Shown one piece after another: positions 1 to 9,429 of a stretch of DNA of 64,000 bases. Position 1 is the first letter of the stretch. Each line of letters opens with the position of its first letter. Source of the stretch: Collinsella aerofaciens (GTDB lineage: Bacteria > Actinomycetota > Coriobacteriia > Coriobacteriales > Coriobacteriaceae); NCBI RefSeq assembly GCF_002736145.1, contig NZ_CP024160.1:744001-808000 (forward strand), read 5' to 3'. The notes beneath the pieces are model-generated. The model was not told the origin of the DNA and made no database searches. It saw only the letters and a list, made by a program, of their open reading frames with translations. The position numbers were made by a program, and so were the translations under genes.

Positions 1-302
1 AGGCGATCGCCAACGCGCTCCTCGACGGCGGCGACGGCGCTCGCAAACTGATCAGGTTTGGAGCCAAAGAGCTGCACGCAAATCTGCTGCTCCTCGTCGG
101 CCGGCAGCACCAGGCGCCACGTTTTGTTGCTGGCATAGGCAAGGCCTGCCACGCTCACCATCTCGCTGTAGGCAAGGTTGGCACCGCGGCGGCGACACAT
201 GATGCGATAGGCGGGGTCGGTAACGCCCGCCATGGGAGCCATAAGGAACGGCTGCTCGGCATAGGCACCCAGCAGCCGCTTGCTGTATTCAGAAAGCGCC
301 AT
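1..302 (-). CDS. dus: tRNA-dihydrouridine synthase, N-terminal part (runs off window)
   Basis: The gene would reduce uridine to dihydrouridine in tRNA with an FMN-dependent TIM-barrel enzyme. The visible N-terminal 100 residues read from an ATG four bases after the lepA stop. They contain the family's opening strand, with PFLMAPMAGVTDPAYR near residue 18, followed by a GANLAYSEMVS stretch and a QLFGSKPDQF segment, all typical of the FMN-binding half of Dus proteins. The catalytic Cys and the C-terminal tRNA-binding helical domain lie beyond the left edge, so completeness cannot be judged. The tight spacing indicates co-transcription with lepA. The exact Dus subfamily (DusB-like is most common in this phylum) is inferred, not shown. 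Confidence 0.85.
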   Translation of the reverse strand, partial: MALSEYSKRLLGAYAEQPFLMAPMAGVTDPAYRIMCRRRGANLAYSEMVSVAGLAYASNKTWRLVLPADEEQQICVQLFGSKPDQFASAVAAVEERVGDR

Positions 303-306
303 GGAC

Positions 307-2118
307 CTACTCGTCCACCTTGAGGATCGCCATAAAGGCCTCCTGCGGGACCTCGACCGAGCCGATAGCCTTCATGCGCTTCTTGCCCTCTTTCTGCTTC
401 TCGAGCAGTTTGCGCTTACGCGAAATATCGCCGCCGTAGCACTTGGCAAGCACGTCCTTGCGACGCGCCTTGACGGTGGAACGGGCGATGATCTTGTTGC
501 CGATAGCACCCTGGATGGGCACCTCGAACAGCTGACGCGGGATGATCTCCTTGAGCTTGTCGCACAGGCCACGGGCCAGGCCATATGCCTTGTCCTTATG
601 GACGATAAACGACAGCGCGTCCACCTCGTCGCCCGAAAGCAGGATGTCGAGCTTGACGAGCTCGGAGGGGCGATATTCGTTGAACTCGTAGTCGAGCGAG
701 GCGTAACCCTTGGTGCGGCTCTTGAGCTGATCAAAGAAGTCCAAGATGAGCTCGGCGAGCGGCATATCGAAGCGCATCTCGACCGATTTGCTCGTCAGGT
801 GGATCATGTCGGTTGTGACGCCGCGGTGCTCGATGGCGAGCTGCATTACGGCACCCGTGTACTCAGGCGGGCAGATGATCTTTGCCTTGAGGTAGGGTTC
901 CTCGATACGTTCGATGCGCGTGGCCTCGGGAAGGTCCTGCGGACTGCGGACATCGATCATTTCGCCGTCGGTCTTGTAGACGTGATAGTCGACCGAGGGA
1001 CTCGTGGCAATGAGGTCCAGGTTGAACTCACGCTCGAGACGCTCCTTAACGACCTCCATGTGCAGCAGGCCCAAGAAGCCCACGCGGAAGCCAAAGCCAA
1101 GCGCCACAGACGTCTCGGGCTCCCACACCAACGAAGGGTCGTTAACGTGAAGCTTATCGAGTGCGTCGCGCAGGTTCTCGTAGTCCTTGTTGTCGATCGG
1201 GAACAGGCCCGTATAGACCATGGGCTTGGCCTCGCGATAGCCGGGAAGCGGCTCGGGGCAGGGGTTCGACGCCCACGTAAGGGTATCGCCCACGCGAACG
1301 GCATCGGGGTCCTTCAAGCCCGTGACCACGTATCCGACCTCGCCGACCGTCAGCGCGTCGACCGGGGTCTCGGCGGGACGCTTGACGCCCACACCATCGA
1401 CCAAAAAGTCGCCCTTTGCCTGCATCATGCGCAGGGTATCGCCCTTTTTGATGGAGCCGTCAAAGATGCGCACCGTGGCGACGACACCACGATACTCGTC
1501 GAAGTACGAATCCAGGATGAGTGCCTTGAGCGGCGCGTTCGCATCGCCCTTGGGCGGAGAGATCAAAAAGACAATGGACTCCAGCAGATCGTGGATGCCC
1601 TCGCCGGTCTTGCCCGAGACGCACACGGCATCATCGGCAGGGATCGCCAGGTCATCCTCGATCTCGGTCTTAACCTCATCGGGATGGGCAGAGGGCAGGT
1701 CGATCTTGTTGATGGCCGGCACAATGTCCAGATTGGCGTTCATGGCGAGCGTCGCGTTGGAGACGGTCTGCGCCTCGACGCCCTGCGTGGCGTCGACGAC
1801 GAGCACCGCGCCCTCGCAGGCGGCCAGCGAGCGCGAGACCTCATAGGTAAAGTCCACGTGGCCCGGCGTATCGATCAGATTGAACTGATACGTCTCACCA
1901 TCGTCGGCGTCATAGGAAACGCGGACGGCATTGGACTTGATCGTGATGCCGCGCTCGCGCTCGATATCCATGGTGTCGAGCAGCTGCGACTCCATGTCGC
2001 GTTCGTCGACGGTATGGGTGAGCTCGAGGATGCGGTCACTGATCGTGGACTTGCCATGGTCGATGTGCGCAACGATCGAGAAGTTGCGGATGTGGGAAAT
2101 GTCAATTGAAGTATTCAT
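307..2118 (-). CDS. lepA: Elongation factor 4 (LepA), ribosome back-translocating GTPase
   Basis: This 603-residue translational GTPase binds the ribosome in an EF-G-like manner and remodels stalled or early-elongation complexes. The G1 motif AHIDHGKST is at residues 17-25 and the G3 motif DTPGH at about 83-87, followed by NKID; the LepA-specific C-terminal domain ends in the usual lysine-rich tail. The length matches the family (about 600). An in-frame ATG 60 bases upstream (2178) lies inside the preceding rpsT terminator, so the ATG at 2118, just before the conserved [10 protein letters not shown] start, is the better choice. dus follows after four bases. No operon link to rpsT is expected because a strong terminator separates them. 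Confidence 0.96.
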   Translation of the reverse strand: MNTSIDISHIRNFSIVAHIDHGKSTISDRILELTHTVDERDMESQLLDTMDIERERGITIKSNAVRVSYDADDGETYQFNLIDTPGHVDFTYEVSRSLAACEGAVLVVDATQGVEAQTVSNATLAMNANLDIVPAINKIDLPSAHPDEVKTEIEDDLAIPADDAVCVSGKTGEGIHDLLESIVFLISPPKGDANAPLKALILDSYFDEYRGVVATVRIFDGSIKKGDTLRMMQAKGDFLVDGVGVKRPAETPVDALTVGEVGYVVTGLKDPDAVRVGDTLTWASNPCPEPLPGYREAKPMVYTGLFPIDNKDYENLRDALDKLHVNDPSLVWEPETSVALGFGFRVGFLGLLHMEVVKERLEREFNLDLIATSPSVDYHVYKTDGEMIDVRSPQDLPEATRIERIEEPYLKAKIICPPEYTGAVMQLAIEHRGVTTDMIHLTSKSVEMRFDMPLAELILDFFDQLKSRTKGYASLDYEFNEYRPSELVKLDILLSGDEVDALSFIVHKDKAYGLARGLCDKLKEIIPRQLFEVPIQGAIGNKIIARSTVKARRKDVLAKCYGGDISRKRKLLEKQKEGKKRMKAIGSVEVPQEAFMAILKVDE

Positions 2119-2141
2119 GCGGACTATCTTACCCGAGCGGT

Positions 2142-2180
2142 ACAAAAAATGGAGCCTGTTCCATAAAACAGGCTCCATTT
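2142..2180 (-). terminator. Intrinsic terminator after rpsT
   Basis: A perfect 14-base inverted repeat (2147-2160 and 2167-2180) with a 6-base loop is followed on the minus strand by a run of six T. It sits 34 bases after the rpsT stop and separates rpsT from lepA. Confidence 0.88.
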
Positions 2181-2214
2181 ATGCGCGTAATCTGTGTGGT
2201 GTGAAATTTACAAC

Positions 2215-2481
2215 TTAGGCGTTGATGCTGTTCACGAGCTTGGCAAGACCGGACTTGCGGTTGGAAGCCTGGTTCTTGTGGATAACATGCTTGGCGGCAG
2301 CCATGTCGAGACGCTTGGTGACGGTCTTGAGGGCAGCCTGGGCCTTCTCGGCGTCGCCCTCGGCGACGGCGGACTGGACGTGCTTGGTCAGCGTCTTGAG
2401 CTCGGACTTGACAGCCTTGTTACGCATGCGAGCTGCCTCATTGGTGCGGATACGCTTCTTCTGAGACTTGATGTTTGCCAC
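2215..2481 (-). CDS. rpsT: 30S ribosomal protein S20
   Basis: S20 is a small helical protein that binds 16S rRNA in the body of the 30S subunit. The 88-residue product shows the classic [21 protein letters not shown] start and alternating Lys/Arg-rich helices. The start is GTG at 2481, preceded by AAAGGA at suitable spacing; the longer upstream reading frame has no S20 similarity. The gene is monocistronic: a promoter-like TGC-extended -10 element lies about 75 bases upstream and a terminator follows. Confidence 0.97.
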   Translation of the reverse strand: MANIKSQKKRIRTNEAARMRNKAVKSELKTLTKHVQSAVAEGDAEKAQAALKTVTKRLDMAAAKHVIHKNQASNRKSGLAKLVNSINA

Positions 2482-2556
2482 TTCTGGAGTTCCTTTCGAG
2501 TTCCTTGCAAAAAATGTATGACACCTCTGAGACACGGTGAGGTCATGCAAGCGCCT

Positions 2557-2565
2557 ACTATAGCA
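2557..2565 (-). promoter_or_regulatory. Extended -10 promoter element for rpsT
   Basis: On the minus strand the sequence TGCTATAGT (TG at -15/-14, hexamer 2557-2562) stands between the holA stop and the rpsT start. No good -35 hexamer is visible, as is usual for extended -10 promoters. The predicted leader is about 70 nt. Confidence 0.5.
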
Positions 2566-2614
2566 CGCTCCCCCTCAAAGGGATAGAACGAATTTGTCAA
2601 ATAGGCAGGTATCA

Positions 2615-3577
2615 TCACGATTTTCTCAAGATGTTCGTAATCCAGAGCAAAAGCGCGGTCTGAGAATCGGCCGAACCCTTCAGTGCGAGCTCCACATCGA
2701 CCGCGCCCTCGAGCGCGGCAACGAGCTCTGCCATCGAAAAGCGACGTGCCCAGGTCAGGTGATTCTTGACCTGCCAGGACTGGAGCTTGAGCGTTGCGGC
2801 CAGCTCACGACCCTGTCCGCGCGCATCGAGCGCCTTGGCGACGATCAGTTCACGGATGCGACCGCATAGCAGCGTGTAGGTCCACACGTAGCTCTTGGAG
2901 GGCAAAAGCTTAAAGAGCTCGAGAGATCGCCGCATATCGCGAGCCGAGACGGCGTTGAGGAAGTCCCAGGGTTGAACCTCGGCCGTACGTACGATCCAGC
3001 GCTCAACATCGGCAAGTTCAATCTGAGGCGACTCAACCATCTGGGCAAGCTTAGCCAAGTCGTTATCGAGCATGCGAGTGTTTTCACCCGAACGCGAGAC
3101 GAGCTCCTCGGCGGCCGCCGTCGAGATCGACTTGCCGTGCTGTGTCGCCATCTGCTGCACGCGGCGCGGTAGCTCCCAGCGCTTGGTGCCGGAGCAATCG
3201 ATCACGGCCTTCTTGTCGATCTTGGCAATCGCCTTATACAGGCGTGTGTTCTTGGCAAGCGAGTCGGCGATAATGAGGCAGACCGTTGTGGGGCTGGGAC
3301 TCGCCAGATACTCGACGAGCGGCTCCGAGACCGCCTTGGCGAGCTTTGAGCAGCCATCAAGGATTACCAAGCGAAACTCGCTGCCCATGGGAAAGGTGTT
3401 AAGCGATCCGATAATAGACTCGATATCGGGGTCCTTGGTCATGTCGCGCTCGTCGAGGTTGAACTCGACCATACCCGACTTTTCCAGACGCGCTTTCATA
3501 CGCGAGACGGCGTGATCGCGCTTGACTCCGTCGGTACCGACGATCAGATATGCCGGCAGCAGACCGGTTTCGGACAT
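2615..3577 (-). CDS. holA: DNA polymerase III, delta subunit (clamp loader)
   Basis: HolA opens the sliding clamp as part of the replicative clamp loader. The 320-residue protein has the delta N-terminal AAA+-like fold without a Walker A motif: the region LPAYLIVGTDGVKR is followed by EFNLDERDM, and further on by FRLVILDGCSKLAKAVSEPL and LAKNTRLYKAIAK, matching the family layout. A helical collar domain occupies the C-terminal third. The ATG at 3577 was chosen because GGGAGGGGAGC lies just ahead; an in-frame ATG 42 bases upstream has no such site. It is the last gene after comEA-comEC, with 78 bases between comEC and holA on the minus strand, an arrangement common in Gram-positive genomes. 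Confidence 0.92.
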   Translation of the reverse strand: MSETGLLPAYLIVGTDGVKRDHAVSRMKARLEKSGMVEFNLDERDMTKDPDIESIIGSLNTFPMGSEFRLVILDGCSKLAKAVSEPLVEYLASPSPTTVCLIIADSLAKNTRLYKAIAKIDKKAVIDCSGTKRWELPRRVQQMATQHGKSISTAAAEELVSRSGENTRMLDNDLAKLAQMVESPQIELADVERWIVRTAEVQPWDFLNAVSARDMRRSLELFKLLPSKSYVWTYTLLCGRIRELIVAKALDARGQGRELAATLKLQSWQVKNHLTWARRFSMAELVAALEGAVDVELALKGSADSQTALLLWITNILRKS

Positions 3578-3655
3578 TGCGCTCCCCTCCCGCAGGCCTT
3601 CGTATTCGTTCCGTGTCATTCTAGCCCAGGGGCCCACCACACGCCAACGACGTCG

Positions 3656-5959
3656 TCACGGTCGCTGGCATCGCATCGCAAAGCCATTCGCAGTCGGCGT
3701 GACGGTAATGTCTCCGTGTTCGAAGGTGCACGCGAACACACCGCCCGCTTCCTTAACGGCATCGATGCAGGCATCGGACGGATGGCCGTATCGATTCCCC
3801 TCACCCGCGCTCGCGAGGGAAAGCTCGGGCTTCAGGACGCCCAGCAACTCTCCATCGACTGAAACCTTGGAGCCGTGATGCCCAAGTTTAAGGACATCGA
3901 TATCCCCCACTTCCTGCACGAATTCCCGCTCTTGGTCGAGCTCGGCATCACCGGTGAGAAGTATTCGCAGGTCCTTGCCTTCCTGAACATAAGAGAGCAA
4001 CAGGACAAGCGAGTCCTCATTTCCCTCGCCATCCACGGACTCGAATGGCCACATCACGCGGGCGCAAAAAGAGCCGATGTCGACCGTATCCCCACGGCGC
4101 ACCTGCCGATACTCCACGCCAGGTCGGTTCAATACCTCGGCAGGGGCATCCTCCAGCGCATCGGCCGCCACGGCAATCGTTCCGACCGAAAACTGTTCGA
4201 GCACGGCAGGCAAACCACCCCAGTGGTCCTCATCCCAATGCGTCACAAAGACGGCATCGATATGGTGCACGTTATTGCGAACCAACGCCTCCACCACACG
4301 CTCGTCGAGCCCACAGTCGACGAGCGCTACTGCGCCGCCCTGGCGGATAAGAATCGCATCGGCCTGGCCCACATCGAGCACCGTCACCGAAGGCGGAGCA
4401 AATCGATCCCAATAGACGTACGGAATCGCAGCCAAGAGCACCAGACATGCAAGCCCCACCGCCATAGGACGTGCACGGGGACGCGGCCACCAGACCAGCA
4501 GAACCGCCAGCAAACACGGCACTAGGTAAATCCACATGCTATCGGGCGGCACGCTCACGGATGCACCCGACATGGCGGCAAACAGCTGCTCGAAGAACAG
4601 CGCGCAACGGGCGGCAATCATGGGCACAACGAGCGCCCAAGTCCGCAACGGTCCCACGAGCGAAAAGGGGGCCAGCACGATCGACACAGCGAGCAGTACG
4701 CTCACCACCGGACCGATGACCGCATTTGCCAGCGGAGCAATGAGCGAGAACGAACCGAAGGCAGGAATGGTAATGGGGAGCGTCGCCAACTGCGAGCACA
4801 GCGTGACGGAAAGCATGCTGGCAACGCCCGATGGCACACCCAGCTCACCCAAAGCGTAGGTCGCATAGGGGCAAAAGCACAGGATGGCAAAGACACTGGC
4901 GCATGAAAGCTGAAAGCCCATCTCGAACAGCACCGTCGGCCGCAGTAGCACAAAGATGGACATGGTTACGAAGAGTGCCGAAAGGCCGTGCCGACGACGC
5001 CCCGCGCCGTTTACGACAAGCGTCGCGAACACCATGCAGCAGGCACGCACGGCCGAGGGAGACGCGCCCGTAAAGGCAGCATAGCCCACAAGCGTTATCG
5101 CCAATATCGCCCGCTGAAGACCACGTGAGCACCGAGTCTTTTGCAATACACCCTCGATTACAAACCCCACGATAGCCAAATGGCTGCCCGAGACGGCGAT
5201 AAGATGCGCCGTTCCCGTCACCGAAAACCAGTCGCCCGCCGGCTGGGCGCGCAGCTCGGCCGAACGACCGCAGACGACACCGGCTATGAGCGCACGCGCC
5301 GGGTCGGTCGCAGGCGCGATGGACGCAAGCAGCCCATTTCTCAGCCGAAGCAGCGGCACCGGAGAGCCCTCATCGACCGACACGACTCGAACGGCTTTAA
5401 CCTTGCGCACCTCGCCTCGGAGCACACGCGATCGTCCATATGCATCGTTCTCAAAACGTGAAACGCGACCGATAACACGCACGTGTGCCCCGACCTTGAG
5501 CTCACGATCACACGATAGGCGAATCGTTGCCAAGTACTTGCCGCCCGCGCGTGCCTCGCAGGTATAGAAATACATGTCGTCGTTTATGGATGGGTCACCC
5601 TGCACGACAAACTCGAGACTGCTTGCCGCTCGACCGTCGAGCGTCTTCGCGGCACTGAGCACACCCACGGCCCACCACGCCGAGACGACCGCACCCGCTA
5701 CGAGGCCGACGGACGCGGCATACAGCCACCGCTTCAAAGGGACAAGCCGCGCACAAGATTGAGCCAGCACAACGAATACCGCCGCCGCAACGGGAATGGC
5801 CCATAGCGGCCAGACCGCCGTCGCCCGCTCCGTCAGCAGCGCATCAGCGGCCATGTTGAGCACCAAGGCGCAGCTCATGCACAGGCCGGCACACAGGGCC
5901 ATCGTCCACGGAATCAGGGGTCGCGGAGGCATCACGTGCTCGCGCTCGGTCGCACTCAT
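3656..5959 (-). CDS. comEC: ComEC/Rec2 family DNA uptake channel with metallo-hydrolase domain
   Basis: ComEC forms the inner-membrane channel through which single-stranded DNA enters during natural transformation. The 767-residue protein has hydrophobic N-terminal segments, an OB-like DUF4131 region (about 90-180), a multi-helix competence domain (about 200-510) and a C-terminal metallo-beta-lactamase-like domain. The last contains the metal-binding THWDEDHWGG signature at residues 573-582 and a later GHHGS motif. The metal ligands are intact, so a nuclease role on the non-transported strand is possible. The start ATG at 5959 overlaps the comEA stop as ATGA, indicating translational coupling. 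A second ATG at 5932 is possible but has no clear ribosome-binding site. Confidence 0.93.
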   Translation of the reverse strand: MSATEREHVMPPRPLIPWTMALCAGLCMSCALVLNMAADALLTERATAVWPLWAIPVAAAVFVVLAQSCARLVPLKRWLYAASVGLVAGAVVSAWWAVGVLSAAKTLDGRAASSLEFVVQGDPSINDDMYFYTCEARAGGKYLATIRLSCDRELKVGAHVRVIGRVSRFENDAYGRSRVLRGEVRKVKAVRVVSVDEGSPVPLLRLRNGLLASIAPATDPARALIAGVVCGRSAELRAQPAGDWFSVTGTAHLIAVSGSHLAIVGFVIEGVLQKTRCSRGLQRAILAITLVGYAAFTGASPSAVRACCMVFATLVVNGAGRRRHGLSALFVTMSIFVLLRPTVLFEMGFQLSCASVFAILCFCPYATYALGELGVPSGVASMLSVTLCSQLATLPITIPAFGSFSLIAPLANAVIGPVVSVLLAVSIVLAPFSLVGPLRTWALVVPMIAARCALFFEQLFAAMSGASVSVPPDSMWIYLVPCLLAVLLVWWPRPRARPMAVGLACLVLLAAIPYVYWDRFAPPSVTVLDVGQADAILIRQGGAVALVDCGLDERVVEALVRNNVHHIDAVFVTHWDEDHWGGLPAVLEQFSVGTIAVAADALEDAPAEVLNRPGVEYRQVRRGDTVDIGSFCARVMWPFESVDGEGNEDSLVLLLSYVQEGKDLRILLTGDAELDQEREFVQEVGDIDVLKLGHHGSKVSVDGELLGVLKPELSLASAGEGNRYGHPSDACIDAVKEAGGVFACTFEHGDITVTPTANGFAMRCQRP

Positions 5960-6669
5960 ACGCAGATGCAATCTTTGATTTTGGCAAGCTTCTTCTCGCC
6001 GATTCCCGACACACGCATCAGATCGTCAACCGAGGCAAAAGCACCGTTCTTTGTCCGCTCATCGATAATCGACTGTGCCATGGAGGGGCCGATGCCCGAG
6101 AGCGTCTGCAGCTCTGCCGCGCTTGCCGTATTGATGTTTACTAGGCCTGTGGCGCCACTCACGCCCGATGATGCGGAAGCCCCACCATCAACACCGGCTT
6201 CCGCAATGGACGCCTGCTGCTCCCCTACCGTTGGAACGTGAATTTTTTGTCCATCAGCGACCTTGGATGCACGATTAAGCCCCGTAACGTCTGCTTCGGG
6301 CGCCAGCCCGCCGGCAGCATCAATCGCCTGAGCCACTCGCGCGCCGTCCTTGAGACGATATACACCGGGCGACACAACGGCGCCATCAACATCGACATAG
6401 ACCTCTGCCGCGGCAGACGCCTTAGGCGAAGAGCCTTCGGATGTCTTTCCGCTCGAAGCATCGCCGGATCCCGGCTCCACTAACGCGCCCGAACCATCAG
6501 TGCGCTCAAACGACACACCGCCGGCACCGCCGCCAAGGTTCGCCATCGCCAGCCCACTCGCCATCGCAATGACGACCAGTATCGCCATCACCACTGCCTT
6601 ATGACCGAGCAGTTTGCCCGCCCAGCGGTCCATCTTTTTGACTCGTTCGTGTTGTTCGCGCTGCGCCAT
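5956..6669 (-). CDS. comEA: ComEA family DNA-binding competence protein
   Basis: ComEA binds incoming double-stranded DNA at the outer face of the membrane. The 237-residue product has a short charged N-terminus, one membrane segment at about 24-44, a low-complexity linker, an SLBB domain (about 87-145, VYVDVDGAVVSPGVY) and a C-terminal pair of helix-hairpin-helix motifs (GLVNINTASAAELQTLSGIG and later VSGIGEKKLAKI). The ATG at 6669 has GGGAGG nine bases ahead. It is coupled to comEC. No type IV pilus genes occur in the window, so a complete uptake apparatus cannot be confirmed here. Confidence 0.94.
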   Translation of the reverse strand: MAQREQHERVKKMDRWAGKLLGHKAVVMAILVVIAMASGLAMANLGGGAGGVSFERTDGSGALVEPGSGDASSGKTSEGSSPKASAAAEVYVDVDGAVVSPGVYRLKDGARVAQAIDAAGGLAPEADVTGLNRASKVADGQKIHVPTVGEQQASIAEAGVDGGASASSGVSGATGLVNINTASAAELQTLSGIGPSMAQSIIDERTKNGAFASVDDLMRVSGIGEKKLAKIKDCICV

Positions 6670-6839
6670 AGCAAAACCTCCCAACAACATCGTGTCAGGA
6701 AAAGAGCCGTCCGACTGCCAAGCCCCAAAACCGGTTTTTGCGGTCAAACCAAAAGCTGACCAAAACCTTGCGAAATAATGTCCAAATATTCAGGCACACG
6801 TCAGCAAATGAACACTTAGTCGCAAAATGCCCAGATAGC

Positions 6840-6872
6840 AAAAGACCGACGATGCAGGCGCATCGTCGGTCT
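6840..6872 (-). terminator. Intrinsic terminator after thiI
   Basis: A 13-base perfect inverted repeat (6843-6855 and 6860-6872) with a 4-base loop and a short T run on the minus strand follows the thiI stop by about ten bases. Confidence 0.82.
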
Positions 6873-6882
6873 ATGCACAAAT

Positions 6883-8127
6883 TTATTCGTGATCTTGGTA
6901 AATCTCACGCGGAGCAAGCTCCGAATGTTTGCGTTTTAAGGTCTTGGGGGCCTTGTACGTGTTGCTCTCGAAGTCGATGTACTCGGTCTGCTTGAGCAAG
7001 CGCTCGATCATCTCCTCGTGATCGAACAACTCCCAGGCCTCATGCACGGCATCGAGTTTAGCGTGCGTCTCGGGACGGCGCGGCATAAACAGCGTGCAGC
7101 AGTCGGGAGCGGCCTCAGTCGAGATATCGAACGTACCGATCTCCTGAGCGCGCGCAATGATCTCCTGCTTGTCCGAACCGATGAGAGGACGGAACACGGG
7201 GATCTTCACGGCCTCGTTAACGGCCATGATGTTCTCAAGCGTTTGGGAGGCAACCTGCCCAAGCGATTCGCCCGTAACGATGGCCTTGGCACCCTCGATG
7301 TGTGCAATGCGCTCGGCAACCGAATACATAATGCGGCGGTACATGATCACGCGCAGGTTGCTGGGGCAGGTAACCGAAATCTCACGCTGGCAGTCGCCAA
7401 ACGGCACCACGTACAGACGACCGATCTGGACACCCGGCGCAAGCGCACGGATGATGTCCTGCACCAAATACTCGCTCGTATCGGGCGTCTGCGGACGACC
7501 GGAGAAATGCACCGGCACGCACACCGCGCCGCGACGCGCGAGCATCCAGGTCGCCACCGGAGAATCGATACCCGACGACAGCAGCGTCACGACCTTGCCG
7601 GCAGAACCCACCGGCAGACCGCCCACGCCGCGCTCAGAGCGCGCGTACACATAAACGCTGCCCTGGACCACCAGTACGTGCACCATCGCATCGGGGTCGT
7701 GCATTTGGACCTTTTTATCGGGGAAGGCCTCACACAGCACCTCGCCCACCTGACGATTGATATCGATCGAGGTGAGCTCATAGTCAGTATTGGAGCGCTT
7801 GGCGTGCACCTTAAACGAATCGAAGGAACCAAACTCGCGCAGCGCCTTCACGGCGGCGGCGCAGTACTCCTGCGGGTCGCGATTGGTGTGATACGCCAAA
7901 GACACACGGGCAACGCCGGGAACGGTGCGAATGACACGCGCCGCCTCGTCGGCCTGATGCTCGTTAAAGGTCACGAGGATATAACCGGAAATTCGAGACA
8001 CGGCATTCACGGAAAAGGCGGCCAAGGCCGCCTTGATGTTATCCATGAGGATATGCTCAAAATGTGCGCGGTTCTTGCCCTTCAGCCCAACCTCGTGATA
8101 GTGGACCAGGCAGACGCGAGCCGCCAT
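6883..8127 (-). CDS. thiI: tRNA 4-thiouridine synthase ThiI
   Basis: ThiI adenylates and thiolates uridine 8 in tRNA and can supply sulfur for thiamine synthesis. The 414-residue protein has an N-terminal ferredoxin-like/THUMP region (about 60-165) and an ATP-pyrophosphatase domain with the PP-loop SSGIDSP at residues 184-190. The first loop residue is Ser where Gly is common. It lacks a C-terminal rhodanese domain, like many Gram-positive ThiI proteins, so sulfur presumably comes directly from a cysteine desulfurase. A Cys pair (PDCCTLFMPRRP) sits near residue 343. The gene begins immediately after the rpoZ stop with no gap, so it belongs to mihF-gmk-rpoZ-thiI. Confidence 0.94.
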   Translation of the reverse strand: MAARVCLVHYHEVGLKGKNRAHFEHILMDNIKAALAAFSVNAVSRISGYILVTFNEHQADEAARVIRTVPGVARVSLAYHTNRDPQEYCAAAVKALREFGSFDSFKVHAKRSNTDYELTSIDINRQVGEVLCEAFPDKKVQMHDPDAMVHVLVVQGSVYVYARSERGVGGLPVGSAGKVVTLLSSGIDSPVATWMLARRGAVCVPVHFSGRPQTPDTSEYLVQDIIRALAPGVQIGRLYVVPFGDCQREISVTCPSNLRVIMYRRIMYSVAERIAHIEGAKAIVTGESLGQVASQTLENIMAVNEAVKIPVFRPLIGSDKQEIIARAQEIGTFDISTEAAPDCCTLFMPRRPETHAKLDAVHEAWELFDHEEMIERLLKQTEYIDFESNTYKAPKTLKRKHSELAPREIYQDHE

Positions 8128-8409
8128 TTAGGCTTCAGCAACCTTGTGGCCGAGCGCCTTCTCGTAACGGGCCTCGTCGTAAGAGATGTCGCCGTCGACA
8201 ATCTCGTCCATAGCCATCGAGATGGTATCGGCACCGGAAAGCCCGATGGTGATGTCATCGACATCCTGGACGGCAAGCACGCGGTTGTGCTGGCCACGCA
8301 GCATGCTATTGATGTCGCAGGCGCGCTTGGAGGCAAGCGAAGCGAGCAGGAAGCGGTTGTGATCGGTCTTCTCCAGAAGATCGTCAATGCAAGGCTTTAC
8401 AACGGACAC
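8128..8409 (-). CDS. rpoZ: RNA polymerase omega subunit
   Basis: Omega helps fold and stabilise the beta-prime subunit. The 93-residue product contains the family core: an N-terminal CIDDLLEKTDHNRFLLASLASKRA segment and the later SYDEARYEKALGHK helix. It starts with GTG at 8409, five bases after the gmk stop, with a purine-rich site ahead. The stop codon abuts the thiI start. The gmk-rpoZ pairing is widely conserved and supports the call. Confidence 0.93.
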   Translation of the reverse strand: MSVVKPCIDDLLEKTDHNRFLLASLASKRACDINSMLRGQHNRVLAVQDVDDITIGLSGADTISMAMDEIVDGDISYDEARYEKALGHKVAEA

Positions 8410-8414
8410 GGACC

Positions 8415-8984
8415 TCAGATCCTTTCATGCATATCGAGAACGCGAACGAGCTCATCGGTCGCGCGGTCGAGATCGTCATTCACCACGACGTCGTCGTAGC
8501 GGTCGGCAAGGGCAAGCTCATCGGCGGCGTTTGCCATACGCAGCTCAATCGTCTCGGGCGTCTCGGTACCGCGACCGACTAGACGCTCGCGAAGCACCTC
8601 AAGCGAAGGCGGCTTGATAAAGATCAGCACGGCCTCGGGGAAACGCTCCTTCACCTGCAGGGCGCCCTGGACATCGATCTCCAAAATCAGAGACGAGCCC
8701 GAGGCGAGCTTGGATGTGACCTCGCTCACCAACGTGCCGTAGCAGTTACCGTGGACCTCGGCCCACTCAACAAACTCACCGTTTGCCACGCGGCGGTCGA
8801 ACTCCTCGCGCGTCAGAAAAAAGTAGTTGACGCCGTCGACCTCACCTTTGCGTGGTGCTCGCGTGGTAGCCGAAACCGTCAGACCCAGGTTCGAGCGGCG
8901 CTCGCGCACACGAGTGACGAGCGTACCCTTGCCTGCGCCTGACGGTCCAGAAATCACAAAGAGCTTGGAATCCTGAGCGCTCAC
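8415..8984 (-). CDS. gmk: Guanylate kinase
   Basis: Gmk converts GMP to GDP with ATP in purine nucleotide metabolism. The 189-residue protein has the P-loop GPSGAGKGT at residues 13-21, the GMP-binding TTRAPRKGEVDGVNYFF segment, and the later LILEIDVQGALQVK stretch; the length is typical. The start appears to be GTG at 8984, directly abutting the mihF stop codon. This position matches the usual short N-terminus before KLFVISGPSG. It is co-transcribed with mihF, rpoZ and thiI. Confidence 0.96.
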   Translation of the reverse strand: MSAQDSKLFVISGPSGAGKGTLVTRVRERRSNLGLTVSATTRAPRKGEVDGVNYFFLTREEFDRRVANGEFVEWAEVHGNCYGTLVSEVTSKLASGSSLILEIDVQGALQVKERFPEAVLIFIKPPSLEVLRERLVGRGTETPETIELRMANAADELALADRYDDVVVNDDLDRATDELVRVLDMHERI

Positions 8985-9293
8985 TTATTTGGTCAGCTGC
9001 TCGAGGAGCTGCTCGCGCTGACGGACACCGAGGCCCTGGACGCGACGGGTAGCGGAGATACCGAGCTCCTCCATGATCTTGGCGGCCTTGGCCTTGCCGT
9101 AACCAGGGAGAGACTCGATGAGGGTGGAAACCTTCATGCGGGAAGCGATGGGGTCATCGGAGTTGAGCACGGACTCGAGGGACTTCTCGCCCTTCTTGAT
9201 CTGCTCGCGAAGCTCAGCGCGGGCGTGACGTGCGGCAGCAGCCTTCTCAAGAGCCTGCTTGCGCTGCTCGTCGGTAAGCTGAGGGAGTGCCAT
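8985..9293 (-). CDS. mihF: Actinobacterial integration host factor (mIHF)
   Basis: mIHF is a small nucleoid protein that binds and bends DNA and is essential in several actinobacteria; it is unrelated to proteobacterial IHF. The 102-residue product begins ALPQLTDEQRKQALEKA and carries the helix-two-turn-helix region VSTLIESLPGYGKAKAAKIM with the conserved ISATRRVQGLG basic segment. The ATG at 9293 has GGAGG seven bases ahead; the upstream in-frame start four codons earlier is less likely. Its position in front of gmk is the usual actinobacterial order and is one of the clearer phylum markers in the window. Confidence 0.95.
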   Translation of the reverse strand: MALPQLTDEQRKQALEKAAAARHARAELREQIKKGEKSLESVLNSDDPIASRMKVSTLIESLPGYGKAKAAKIMEELGISATRRVQGLGVRQREQLLEQLTK

Positions 9294-9337
9294 TCGTACC
9301 TCCAAATAGTTGGGTTATATCTGATTCAATAATTGGC

Positions 9338-9346
9338 ATTTTAGCA
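9338..9346 (-). promoter_or_regulatory. Extended -10 promoter element for mihF operon
   Basis: TGCTAAAAT on the minus strand (hexamer 9338-9343) lies about 45 bases ahead of the mihF start. A second candidate, TTGCAC with a 17-base spacer to TAACCT, lies about 50 bases further upstream. Neither is tested. Confidence 0.42.
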
Positions 9347-9429
9347 CGTAGAACGTACAAAATGCCCAATCGCGGCTCCATAGGTTAGACGATACCCGCA
9401 AAAAGTGCAATATACTGCGCCCAAAGTTA

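Noticed and set aside
280-2109. Open reading frame of 609 codons antisense to lepA
   Set aside because: lepA on the minus strand is unambiguous, and the antisense product has no family features.
2119-2178. Longer LepA starting at 2178
   Set aside because: The extra 20 codons are translated from the rpsT terminator hairpin and are not conserved in LepA.
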